This document shows positions 24,860 to 34,539 of a DNA stretch of 64,000 nucleotides, piece after piece. The DNA is from Rosellinia necatrix. Taxonomy: Eukaryota > Ascomycota > Sordariomycetes > Xylariales > Xylariaceae. The stretch covers positions 248,001-312,000 of the forward strand of contig JAGYVD010000001.1 of assembly GCA_021209875.1 (NCBI GenBank), in the 5' to 3' direction. The notes below the pieces were generated by a model. That model was not told where the DNA came from and made no database searches. It saw only the letters and a list, made by a program, of their open reading frames with translations. The first letter of the stretch is position 1, and every line of letters starts with the position of its first letter. The position numbers and the translations under genes were made by a program.

Positions 24860-25819
24860 CTAACTACTTTGTCCACGTGGGTACGCAGCCGCCACCCCCA
24901 ATACCTGGCTGACCTCTGCCCGCGTCGCAATTTCGGCCGCAACTGGTACCTTGCTGCCACGCTGGTTAATCCAGGACCCAATATCGCTTGGCTTAGCTAG
25001 ACCCCGCCCAAGGAACCATCCTTTCAGTCTGGGTATAACCGAGAGACTATCCGGGTTATGTGACGCACCCGGGAACACAAGATCCATGGTCGCGGGGTCG
25101 ATAGGGGTGTCCGGATACTCGCCGAGGACCCGGTCTAGCGGGCGTCGGTTGTAGATCAACCACACCGGATTGCCATCCCGACAGGCGTCAATCACGACAG
25201 CGTAGTTTGTTTCGAGCAGCTTCTCAGGCTCACCATATTGCGAGACCGGGCGTTTTACTAGCCTGCCGAGAGTGAGCGCGAACTTCGGCGGGGGGATCTC
25301 CCCGCCGCCGTCGGACGTCTTGAGACGTAGAAAATAGGAGTGATTGACGGGAACGGGAGGGGCGCCCTCACCGTCGCCCGGACTCCCAGAACCACCGCCG
25401 TCAGGGTATTGAATGTAGAGCGGAGCCGGATCCGCCGCAACGAGATAAGTAACATGGTCGTCAGAGGCTAACGGAAGTAGCTCAAAGCTGCTCAGGCGTG
25501 TGATTACCCGAGAAATGGTGTCAACGGATCGAAAATTGAGACTGTCGAAAATGGCGAGGATTGTCTCGGGGCTAGATGGCGGGGCCGGTTTGGGCCTGGG
25601 TTGATTCATGGACCACTCCAGGTAGCCGGGGACGTCATCGGTGGCGTTGCAGACACGATCATAGTAAACCCTCATGCTCTCTCCTAACCTGATGTCAACA
25701 ACGGAATATGGGGACCAATTATTTCTCCTCTACTCCTACCCAGAATCTTGTTACTTACCATCACTAATTCCTCCGATGGCCTTGTGTACGCTTTCGAACT
25801 TTCTGTTACGGTCCGTCAT
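24860..25819 (-). CDS. Hypothetical protein, two exons
   Basis: Exon 1 (25819-25759, 20 codons plus one base) ends at a GTAAGT donor. Exon 2 (25683-24860) follows a 75-bp intron whose acceptor is the TTAG at 25687-25684; the nearer CAG acceptor would bring in a stop. The product is 294 aa, starting MTDRNRKFESVHKAIG. It has no signal peptide or membrane helix. A low-complexity Gly/Pro/Ser segment (PDGGGSGSPGDGEGAPPVP) splits an N-terminal domain from a C-terminal one with VVIDACRDGNPVWLIYN. I do not recognise the family. It converges with the transglutaminase-like gene and diverges from the gene at 27421. Confidence 0.65.
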
Positions 25820-27420
25820 GGTGGTTATTGGAGATCAATTGCGGTGATTTCCTGCTAGTAGGGTTGAATTGGGCTGCAATGGACGATGTGGATGAGGTCG
25901 CGTAAGCACCCGTTAAACAAGATAATAAACTGTGAATATCTAGTACGAGGGGAGGAGGTGGTTCGGTGACGAAGGGCATGTGTATCAGATCTGTCATAAG
26001 ACCAGGCGATTGCAGAATGAAGCGGCTTTTATAACTATTATACCTTATTTAGGGTTTCAGCCCCACAAAAGTGCTCGGAACATTTCATATAGATACCAAA
26101 ATTTGAGCTCTTAATTTGACTCAGTGTAAGGTATTACAAAGATATTATAGGATATAAATGCTCAAACGAAGCTTTAAAGTGGCAAAAGTGTATCTCTCTA
26201 GCTATCTATCTATCTATCTATATATATAAATATAATTGCGTTTCCTATTATAAAAAAACTAGTTATATAATTCTGTTCAATACATTTTGAGATAATAGAG
26301 GCCTTTAATTGGCTTATTAACTCCTCTTGGCTTGAGCAAAAATATGAAGAATTTAGCTATATCTTTCATAATTGCGTACTGAAAACGCATGGACTTGTAT
26401 GGGCGCGTTTGTGTTAGGCTTTTGGTTAACCTACTTTAGACATTGACCATAAATATCCAGCCGCTTTCCTCTAAGGTCTAGGCCTAGGACTTTTTCAGCT
26501 CGGTCTTGCTCAATTCGGGCCCGGGGTAAGTATCACAGGGCATACTGTATGAATCAGGAAACACGAGATAGTCTGGTATATTGCACCGGGGCCCTTGCCA
26601 GAATGTGGTTCTAGGCTCTGTGCAATGTTGAACACTTTGCATCAAGCGGAGGAAGTTCGTAGGTGGGCCGGGTCACTCAGCCAACTCTGCCCCACGGGTT
26701 ACAAAGTACAGCATTGCCCGTATGATACTAGACGATGTGACCGTTAAGTCAAAACATGTTCGTCATTACACTCACATGAACACGACGGCGGCTATAGCAT
26801 CTAGTTATGCTTGGCATGCAATCCGCCCCACTTCCGGAGCTGTCAGCCGGCCTCACGGATACGTCGTTTTACGAGCACAAGCTGAGAGGGACCCCTGGCT
26901 TGCCTGATATGGCCAGTCGCATTGGCTGCTAGACCAATGCGGCTGGCGTTGGTATACCTCTGCTCTAGAACGCCGCCTCAAACCGTGATAGAAGCGATGG
27001 TGGCGATGGGGATAGCTACCCAAACGAAAATTGAATTCAGCCGCAAACCCCCAACATCAGCCTTTGTGGACGGAATGTGTCTTGCAATTAGAGCCCGTGC
27101 CTCGTCAAGGAGGTACGGGAGACTAGTCGCGGATGCACCCCCAAAGTTCAAACCCATATGACCTCGGGAGTGAAGTGAGACCGCCTATCATTTGTGACGG
27201 CTGCGGTTCCATGGGAGATAGCGACGACTAGGACACTTGTCGCCTCCAGCAAGGGTCGGGGTTGGCTGAGGTGTTGGGGTACGCACTGACATGCGAACGT
27301 GAAGCGCTTACGGATCAGTGGTGGTGGTATGGACACTGTACTTAAACGATCGTGCAACCGGGCCTTTTTGTTGGACAACTCAAGAGACGCGCATATTTCG
27401 GAGCTTAGTCTCGTGGCGCA
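25820..27420. other. Divergent intergenic region with AT-rich core
   Basis: The region separates two divergent genes. About 26.0-26.4 kb is strongly AT-rich and includes a CTAT microsatellite (26202-26228). Frames at 26722-26907 and 26922-27161 are short and motif-free. A further upstream exon of the 27421 gene could lie here, but I cannot define one. Confidence 0.45.
26202..26228 (+). repeat. CTAT microsatellite
   Basis: Tandem CTAT units passing into a TA run. Confidence 0.85.
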
Positions 27421-28798
27421 ATGAAAGTCTACGAAGAATCGGTCCAGGACCGCCCCGGTCTCTACGCTGTTGATGCGCCTAGCCCAAAGGACCTGCTCGG
27501 GAATTTGGTGAGAGCGGATAACCAGATTCACCGGATTCTGCCCTACGTCTCCGAGGCAGTATACACTCTTGATACAATGCTCCTAGATCTTTACCAGCAT
27601 CTTCGCCGGCTAGACAAAGCCGTTCACGAAAACCAACCCGGCGCTATTGCGCAGCGTTTCTCAGCCCAACTAGACGCACGAGACCTTCTTACCTTTATCC
27701 GTTATGTTCTAGATGGGCCCATTCGTGCTATCCTGATGGGCCTCGACCAGAAAATCAAGGAGGAGAATAACATGAACACCGATGACCAGTACCTCAAAAA
27801 GGTCCTCGACGGTCAATTAACGTTGGTTGCCAATGCGATGCTTCAGAGCATCTTCAAGCTTCAGAACCCCCAGCCATTTTTTGAAACCTTGACCACCTTA
27901 TCAGAAGGGTGGAAGGCCAAAAAGGATGGAACCACAGTAGCTAACGTCCCAATGCTGGGGCCGATGGAGCTTCTGCTACGCATTGTCGCACGTAATTGTG
28001 CTAATATTGGTATGCCTTGCTTTTGCCTAACTGCCCCCGACCTACTTCTACTTACAACCGATGGCGATCGAACAGCGGACTTTCGAGAGACTGCGAAGAA
28101 ACTTCGGGTCTGTCGTGCGTCGGATGAGCGCCTCCTGATACCGGCATGCGTGTTTGCCTGTCCCGGGCCGGACCCCGCGCCCCCTACGGGGCGACTGTGC
28201 GTGGTGACCACTTCTGCGGAGAGCTGGTGGTGGTACCCCAGCATGAACTCATGGGTAGTCAGGGCGCGCAACAGGCGTGCAACGCTTCCACCCATATCGA
28301 ACGAGACAGGTAATTTCGACGCCGCTGCCGCCTCGGGACTGCTGCGGCCCGCCATGGAGGCCGCCGGTGTGTGGGATTATACGAACGAGCGGACACGCGA
28401 GGGCCAGGAATACACGAAAGAAGAGCGTACGTCCAAGCCCATGCCCACTGTAGTTGCGGTTTGCCACTACCAGAGAGACGAAGAGCTGACGCGCCGTATG
28501 ATATAAAATAGGACTCGACCAGAGGCGGAAATTTATAGAAATCTGGCGCCAGGATCCCACTAAGCATGCAATACATGTGCAGGAACCGGTCTTGGACGTC
28601 GGCTTTCCCGATTTCCGTGACAAGGCGCGGTGCGTCAGATGCATGCACTTGTTCGCCTATAACGTCTCGGATGATTGCCTGGGCTTTGAAGAGGAGCAAA
28701 TCAAACCGGTGAGGATCAGTAGCAATAGTTTGTTTGTGGGCTGGTCATGTGCCGAGACAATCGCGCATTATTATTGTGTTGATGCAAAGCATGTTTGA
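27421..28798 (+). CDS. Hypothetical protein, three exons, Cys-rich C-terminus
   Basis: Proposed exons 27421-28009, 28076-28426 and 28512-28798 join to 1227 bp, 408 aa. Intron 1 (66 bp) is a multiple of three, so it could be retained; its GTATGC donor, CCTAAC branch-like site and CAG acceptor, and the uncharacteristic Cys/Leu-rich translation across it, argue for splicing. Intron 2 (85 bp, GTACGT donor) shifts the frame into an otherwise orphan tract that clearly continues the protein. The N-terminal half is helical and Leu-rich (AVYTLDTMLLDLYQHLRRLDKAV). The C-terminus has ARCVRCMHLFAYNVSDDC and GWSCAETIAHYYC, with a CxxC and further Cys/His that could bind zinc. No family is recognised. Confidence 0.65.
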
Positions 28799-29860
28799 TA
28801 TGAGCATGCTGGGTTAATACCGGCGGCTTATGGCCTGAATAACTTAAAAAGCGAATACACAATACACAAACACAATTGATATAATAAGTATAACTACATA
28901 GGATGTGAAATAGATTCTAGAAATAGTTCAATAATAGATATCAGTATGATATTAGATACGAAACGATTTTATTTTATCTTTAAGTTGGTGCTAGTATTAC
29001 CGCCAACAACAGATTCTTCAAGCCATCCTAGCGCCAAAGTATTCACAAATAGTACCCCTTTTCTACCTCTTCATATTCTAGCGCTGCCTCTAAACACGTG
29101 TACATATTCATGCCGTCCCCTCTGAAAAAGTAGATATCCAGCGACTGACAGCAGACGTCGCTCCATCGCCAAGCAATTCCATCGCAATCCCAACCCAGAC
29201 CTGCCACCGCCGTGTGATTTTCTCCTCATCAGAATCCTCTTTGCAATCAAGCCTATCATGAAAAGCACAACCACTTCCAGCGCATTTAAGCACGTCCCCT
29301 ATCCGTTCGCCATACTTGGGGCCGATATTCAACGTGTCTACCTACCCGCCCGATCCTTGCGGCATCCGGAGCACGGTTAGCGTTGGCGGTACGGCGACTC
29401 CGAAAAGAGGTCCGGTGAGACGAGGGCGCCGGCCGGAGAGGACCAGGTCAGTCGGTGGGAGTAGTCAGTGTGATACCCCTCCTTGGACCATTATTGACAG
29501 CGTCGTAAAGCCGTTACCCTTCAGATCGCCACAGTCGAAAAATCGTGATTGTAGACTTCTGTGGTGGTTTCGCGATGTATGGAAGGGTGCGCGAGTTTTT
29601 TTTTTTTTTTTACCGGGTCGGCGACTTCCAAACTCCGGCTTTTCTAGACGCGGGGACGCGCCTGCAAGCTGGCACATGGCTATGGAGTGTAGGCGCGCGG
29701 CTGGGAGTTCTGGTATCCAAAAGTAGATTCTTCCATACTGCGTTTGCACTACAAGGCGGAGACCTTTATGCCCCATGAAACCTGAACGAGGTCGTTGATT
29801 GTGGCATTTTTCTGTGGTTACCTGTATATACATCCGGAATAGAGAAGATGTCCGACCCCT
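28799..29860. other. Intergenic region, no supported gene
   Basis: It begins with about 200 bp of AT-rich sequence, probably the 3' flank of the upstream gene. A minus-strand frame at 29108-29332 (74 codons) has a protein-like composition but no domain, splice partners or conserved start. A 15-bp poly-T run lies near 29597-29612. Confidence 0.45.
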
Positions 29861-32224
29861 TTATGCGCTACTAGAGTTAATTGTGTCTTTGGTTGGAGGA
29901 TTCGAGCCCTCGGAACGAATTAATAAGCGCTCAGCTACAGACTTATCCAATACCTCCAGAGATGTTTGATGTGGTAGAAGGACCTCCGGTGCTGGGGAAT
30001 CATTTGCCCCCGGAGAAAGACCCGGAAAGGTCTCTGGCAACAGTGGTGGTAAAGGCTTTGGCGATGACATGGGTGATGGTTCAGAAGAAGTATCGGATAG
30101 TTCTGAGATAGTGGAGTACAGAGGCGGCGCCGGTGCACCAAGGAAGCGCGTGGCGAGATAGTCGGCGTTGTTATGGCATCGCACCAGCTTAGGCCGGTCA
30201 ATGGGTGCCCCTCCCCCGGGGTTTGAGAATCGAAGAATGATGTAATGAGTGCACATCCACCCGGGGTCGTATCCTGCAGCGTCTCGAAGAATCTCGAAGC
30301 ATTCAGAGTTCCCGTTGGCCGCTGCGAGATGAATAGGTCGGAATGATGCCAAGCCCACATTCTCCTTGTGGACATTCACTCCGTGATTGACTAATTCCCT
30401 TAGGCATGCGGAGTGATTATAGAGTGCCGCGTAGTGAGTCGCTGTCAAGCCGGGTGTCATCGTTGCGGCGTCTTGATCGGCTCCGGACCGCAGCAGGATC
30501 TTTACTAATTGAGCATGTCCTAGGCGGCAGGCGACATGTAAGGGGGACAATCCCATCCAGTCTCTTACCAGCGCTTGCGTCTCGTCAATATGTAAGAGGC
30601 GAGCAACAATGCTTGCTGATCCTGCGCAGACAGCATGCCAAAGCACTGATCTGGAAGCATGATCTCGAGCATTTTCCGAGAGCTGAAGTAGCGTTGTGTA
30701 CGGCAGCACCTTTCCTATGATTATATCATCCAACTGCTTATGCTCAATCGGACCACTTGCAACGAGACGGTGTAACGGCGTTTCTCCGTGACGGTTAGGG
30801 TTGAAAAAGAGCCCTGGATCATCCATATCTTCCAGTATCTCCACAAGATCAGTTGCCTCCGATCCGGAGACAGTTGCCACATGTGAGAGAGCCATATGAA
30901 GTGGAGATTCGTCTAAGACGTTGCTTCCAACACTTAATAGCCCCATCACCCTTGTTCGGGAGTTGCAGTTTCTTCCGAAACATTGCACAGCTCTGAAGTG
31001 GCCGAAGAGAGCAGCCAGTTCGATTGGAGTCCACCCATTGTCCGTTACAGACTCGAGATCCGCTCCGTTTTCGAGGAGGGCCTGGATGGTTCCTACGTGG
31101 CCTCCGATTGCTGCCCAGTGAATCGGCCCGAAGCCCCCACAATCTAATGAGAAAGATGGTGACCGAAGGGGCCAAGAGTGACGCTGTGTGGTAGAGTTAA
31201 GTAGTTGATCATGCGTATAATCTGCCCTGGACGCTGAGTCGCCACCCATCTCCCGCATCTCAGAATCCTGGAGCCGTCCATTTAGGCAATCTTGCATGAA
31301 CTAAGTTTGGCTGTCATCCTCCCCCCATATTCTTAACTCCTCGATGTCCCTAAATGGGTTATGAGGCCACGCAAGACGTACTTGAAAGCTCCTTTCTTCG
31401 TCGGTCGATTCGTCTGCCATGGAACCTATATACCGCTCCACCAAGTTCGGTGTGGTAATGCTTTCTAATAGGGTTTCGATTTTAGGTTGCAGCACGGTCT
31501 TGATGGCTTTTGCATTACCATTTGAGCCTTTGCGCCATTTTCTCGCTGGCCGGCGATAGGTTGCGAAATGAGGTTTCCACGAAGGCCCTGGAAGGCGTTA
31601 GAAAGGTAGCACGCTTGCTTTGGAATGGGGTATACTACAGAAAGTGAGTTCATTATCTGAATCCTCTGAAATCGAAGATATTTCAGAAGATAGTACCCGT
31701 TGCTCTTCAATGGGAGACCTAATGTGGGAATCAATTGACCAGGAATCGCTTGACAACTCAGAAACCAGAATTTTATTCGGCTGTGCCTCGTGGGCCACTT
31801 TCGCCTCAATCAGATGGTATAGCCTTCCATGGATAATCGCTTCTCTCAAAGCAATTTGGATTCGTGGGTCTCTCACCTCTGCTCTCCATTGCATGTCCAG
31901 CTCATCTGACGGGTCCGGAACTTGGCTGTATTCCTGGCTCACGAGCAATGTCCGATATTCGTTCGCCGAATCCACAGCTTCGTCCAGAGTCTCTATTGTT
32001 GAAAGTCTCAATATGTGCCATGCACTCCATCCTCCTCCTGGTTTTCTTTCCAACCCAACAGCACAGTCAACCCCTAAGCCAATATAGGGAGCAGAAAACC
32101 TAAATAAACCAGAAATAGGGTTATCATGCAGTGTGGTGAAAAGAGTGCCAGCGTCTTCGTCCCAATTCTTTTCTGGCCATACGGCACTAAGCCCACAAGA
32201 AGGAGTGTGTTGCAATGATACCAT
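29861..32224 (-). CDS. Ankyrin-repeat protein; likely C-terminal part of the adjoining HET gene
   Basis: Exons 32224-31639, 31587-31382 and 31300-29861 total 2232 bp, 743 aa. Intron 1 is 51 bp (GTAGTA donor, TTTCTAAC branch-like site, CCAG acceptor). Intron 2 is 81 bp (GTACGT donor, TTAG acceptor) and removes an in-frame TAG at 31303-31301. Residues 1 to about 265 resemble the region after HET domains (WHILRLSTIETLDEAVDSA). At least five ankyrin units follow, seen in motifs such as FGPIHWAAIGGHVGTIQALL, GWTPIELAALFGHF, GETPLHRLVASG, LSPLHVACRLGHAQLVKILL and FRPIHLAAANGN. The tail is Pro/Ser-rich. Ankyrin repeats bind proteins. The reading frame is the same as that of the HET gene upstream, separated by one TAG and nine codons, so this is probably one broken gene. 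Confidence 0.75.
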
Positions 32225-32251
32225 GAACTGAGGGATTGAATACAGGGGTGC

Positions 32252-33439
32252 CTATTTTACGAACAAGATTTCGTATGCCCCGGTACTCTGCTCGGTGCCA
32301 AAAGAAGGAGTCATCACATTTTCGACGATGTGAGGTTTGACACGAGCGAACTGATCACCATAGAGGCGCTTCACTCGTATCGCTGGACTCCAGTAGCGAA
32401 CTTCATCCTTTCGACGAATCGTACATTCTAGCACGGCGTAGTATTCGTCGTTAATGGGGAGATCATCCTCGTCGAAATACTGCTGCAGAAATAGCGCTAG
32501 TTGCAGACCTTGATTGGTCATGTTCCAAATGTTACTTGACTTGAGAATGGAAGGCGGCATGGGTTTGTAATTCTCGACGTGAGAAAAATACTGAGGTGAT
32601 TCGGCCAGGAGTCCGGAGAGAGTTTCGTCCGCGCTTGGGTTACTTCGTCTCCATATATAAATTGAATGATCACTTGAACCTTTCAGAATCTCTTCTTGTA
32701 GTCGGACGAAAGCCTTCTCTCTCCCCTCTCCGTATAACAAAGGCATATTAACATTAAAAAGTCCCATAAGGCAGTAGGAAACGTCCTCAGGCCGAGTTGT
32801 TTGTCGATGCGATGCCCATTTCATCCGTGTTGCAATACTAGTGTCTCTCGGATCGACAATGCTTTCGAGAACCCGGACATCAACACCAGTGAGTTTAGCG
32901 AGTGAGGAGCGTACATCCTGGTTCAACAATTTACTCCCAAGATATTCCCAACTTTGCGCGTAGAATTGAACGTCTCTTGGGGCGGTTAACTCCTGAAGCG
33001 TCCATCCCCTCGTAAACCAGCGACTGCCCCGGCATATTTCGTAAAATGTTTTGCCACTGACGTACGCAACACCCTCCAGGTAGGCATAGCAAATACACGC
33101 TCGTTTATACCATCGGTACATAGAATTAACAGCCTCGGACAACTCAGCACTACTTGTTTTGTCTATACAACAAGTGTCGATCCAGATGTAGTGATAGCCA
33201 TTCTTGGCCGCCAATGCCGCTGCATTCCGTATCTTCACAAAGCCTTGTTTGGCTTGGATCGCGGATGCCGACTGCGAAATTTCTCGAGACCATTGACCGC
33301 AACTGAGAGACTGAAATTCCTGGAAAGTAACTTCTTCATCGCCCCATGTGTGCGATAGGATGGCATATGTTGGTGTGGTGCTTTCAACGATGTCGACCAG
33401 TTCCAGTCTGTCGAGTTTATCCGTCTTCAGCAGACGCAT
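32252..33439 (-). CDS. HET (heterokaryon incompatibility) domain protein, frame ended by a TAG
   Basis: The start at 33439 (MRLLKTDKLDRL) is the usual HET-protein start; a further in-frame ATG lies 19 codons upstream. The 395-aa product has the three HET blocks: ILSHTWGDEEVTF (SHTWG at 29-33), YIWIDTCCIDK (WIDTCCIDK at 86-94) and SRWFTRGWTLQELTAP (139-154), followed by RPEDVSYCLMGLFNVNMPLLYGEG, also typical. HET domains trigger cell death after fusion between incompatible fungal strains and are thought to act as TIR-like effectors. The frame ends at TAG 32254-32252 just after EILFVK. Reading on gives APLYSIPQF and then the next coding segment in the same frame, so the stop looks like a nonsense mutation, or less likely readthrough or a 33-bp micro-intron. 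Confidence 0.85.
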   Translation of the reverse strand: MRLLKTDKLDRLELVDIVESTTPTYAILSHTWGDEEVTFQEFQSLSCGQWSREISQSASAIQAKQGFVKIRNAAALAAKNGYHYIWIDTCCIDKTSSAELSEAVNSMYRWYKRACICYAYLEGVAYVSGKTFYEICRGSRWFTRGWTLQELTAPRDVQFYAQSWEYLGSKLLNQDVRSSLAKLTGVDVRVLESIVDPRDTSIATRMKWASHRQTTRPEDVSYCLMGLFNVNMPLLYGEGREKAFVRLQEEILKGSSDHSIYIWRRSNPSADETLSGLLAESPQYFSHVENYKPMPPSILKSSNIWNMTNQGLQLALFLQQYFDEDDLPINDEYYAVLECTIRRKDEVRYWSPAIRVKRLYGDQFARVKPHIVENVMTPSFGTEQSTGAYEILFVK

Positions 33440-34539
33440 TTTAGTGAGGGACGATCCAAACTTTAGACCTAAGTCAGACCAAAGGACGAGCGACACAGTA
33501 GATCTAGAGAAGGGTAGGAATAAATACGTCGCAAAATATTCTAGCTGTACGCGTGGGGTGGGTGAAGCCTAACCCCCCTCACGAAGGATGCCAAGACCTG
33601 CACGCACCGGAATTTAATCACGGTGCTCACACCTTGTCACGACTTTTTGTCTTGGCGCCTAGCTGTTAGGGCGTTACCTTGGATTAAGTAAAAACGTCAT
33701 AAAAAAAAAAAAAAAACAATGCTGTTAGCCAGAAGAGCTTTCACATTCACACAGGTTCGGGTTGATGGCCGGCCCGGCGGAGTTACAGGATGGCAAAACT
33801 GGCCGAGACGTCATGTCACCAATCGTGGGAGCTGTCTCCAGACAGCTATAGTAGTTAACAGCCATCAGATTCTGCAGTGGGCGTGTTGACGGCAGGCGGG
33901 TTGCCTTGTTCTCATTGCCACAGGACCTCACCTCGGTCTGAAAGCATTGGAGATGCCATCCATATCCCGCGCCGTGATGCCCTCCATGCCCCCTGGGCAA
34001 TCATCTGGCGAGAGTAGACAGACACTTCTTGAGAGCTATGCCACGCATGGCACATTTGTTGCATAATCAGACATCGCGTCCAGAAATGGGTCATTCGCCT
34101 CAAGTATCTCTCTTTAATCTGGTTTGTGTCGGAGTGCGGGAAACCACGAAATAAGGAAAGGGGAAGGGGGTTCAATCATTCCAATGTCCCCTTGGCCTTT
34201 GACGTGCCAGGCCTCCCCTCGCACCCTGTTTTATGTCGCTGGAACCCTTGACTGTTGTGGTCTTACGACTCGTAGCTAATAGAGGTGACTGCGGGAACTA
34301 CAAGTAACCTATCGCCTACACCTTTCCCTCATACTTCAAGCTTCGATTCTCTTCATCTAATCAAATATCTCCATTACGCCTTAAGCGAAGGTGACAGGAA
34401 GCCGGAATAGTAACGCAACGCCTTTATAAGTATAAGCCCTAAACATGATAACATATTCTTACAATTCAGTTCCCCGTTTCCATCCCTTGCCATCCCAATA
34501 CTTGAGCCCTGTTATCTGTCCCAAAATTCTCACATCATG
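33440..34539. other. Intergenic upstream of the HET gene
   Basis: It contains the HET promoter side and a poly-A run near 33701-33716. Short minus-strand frames at 33725-34175 show no domain. I see no gene. Confidence 0.5.

Noticed and set aside
26722..27161. Upstream exons for the gene at 27421
   Set aside because: Frames at 26722-26907 and 26922-27161 do not connect to it by plausible splice sites.
29108..29332. 74-codon minus-strand frame with GIAMELLGDG
   Set aside because: Protein-like composition but isolated, with no splice or homology support.
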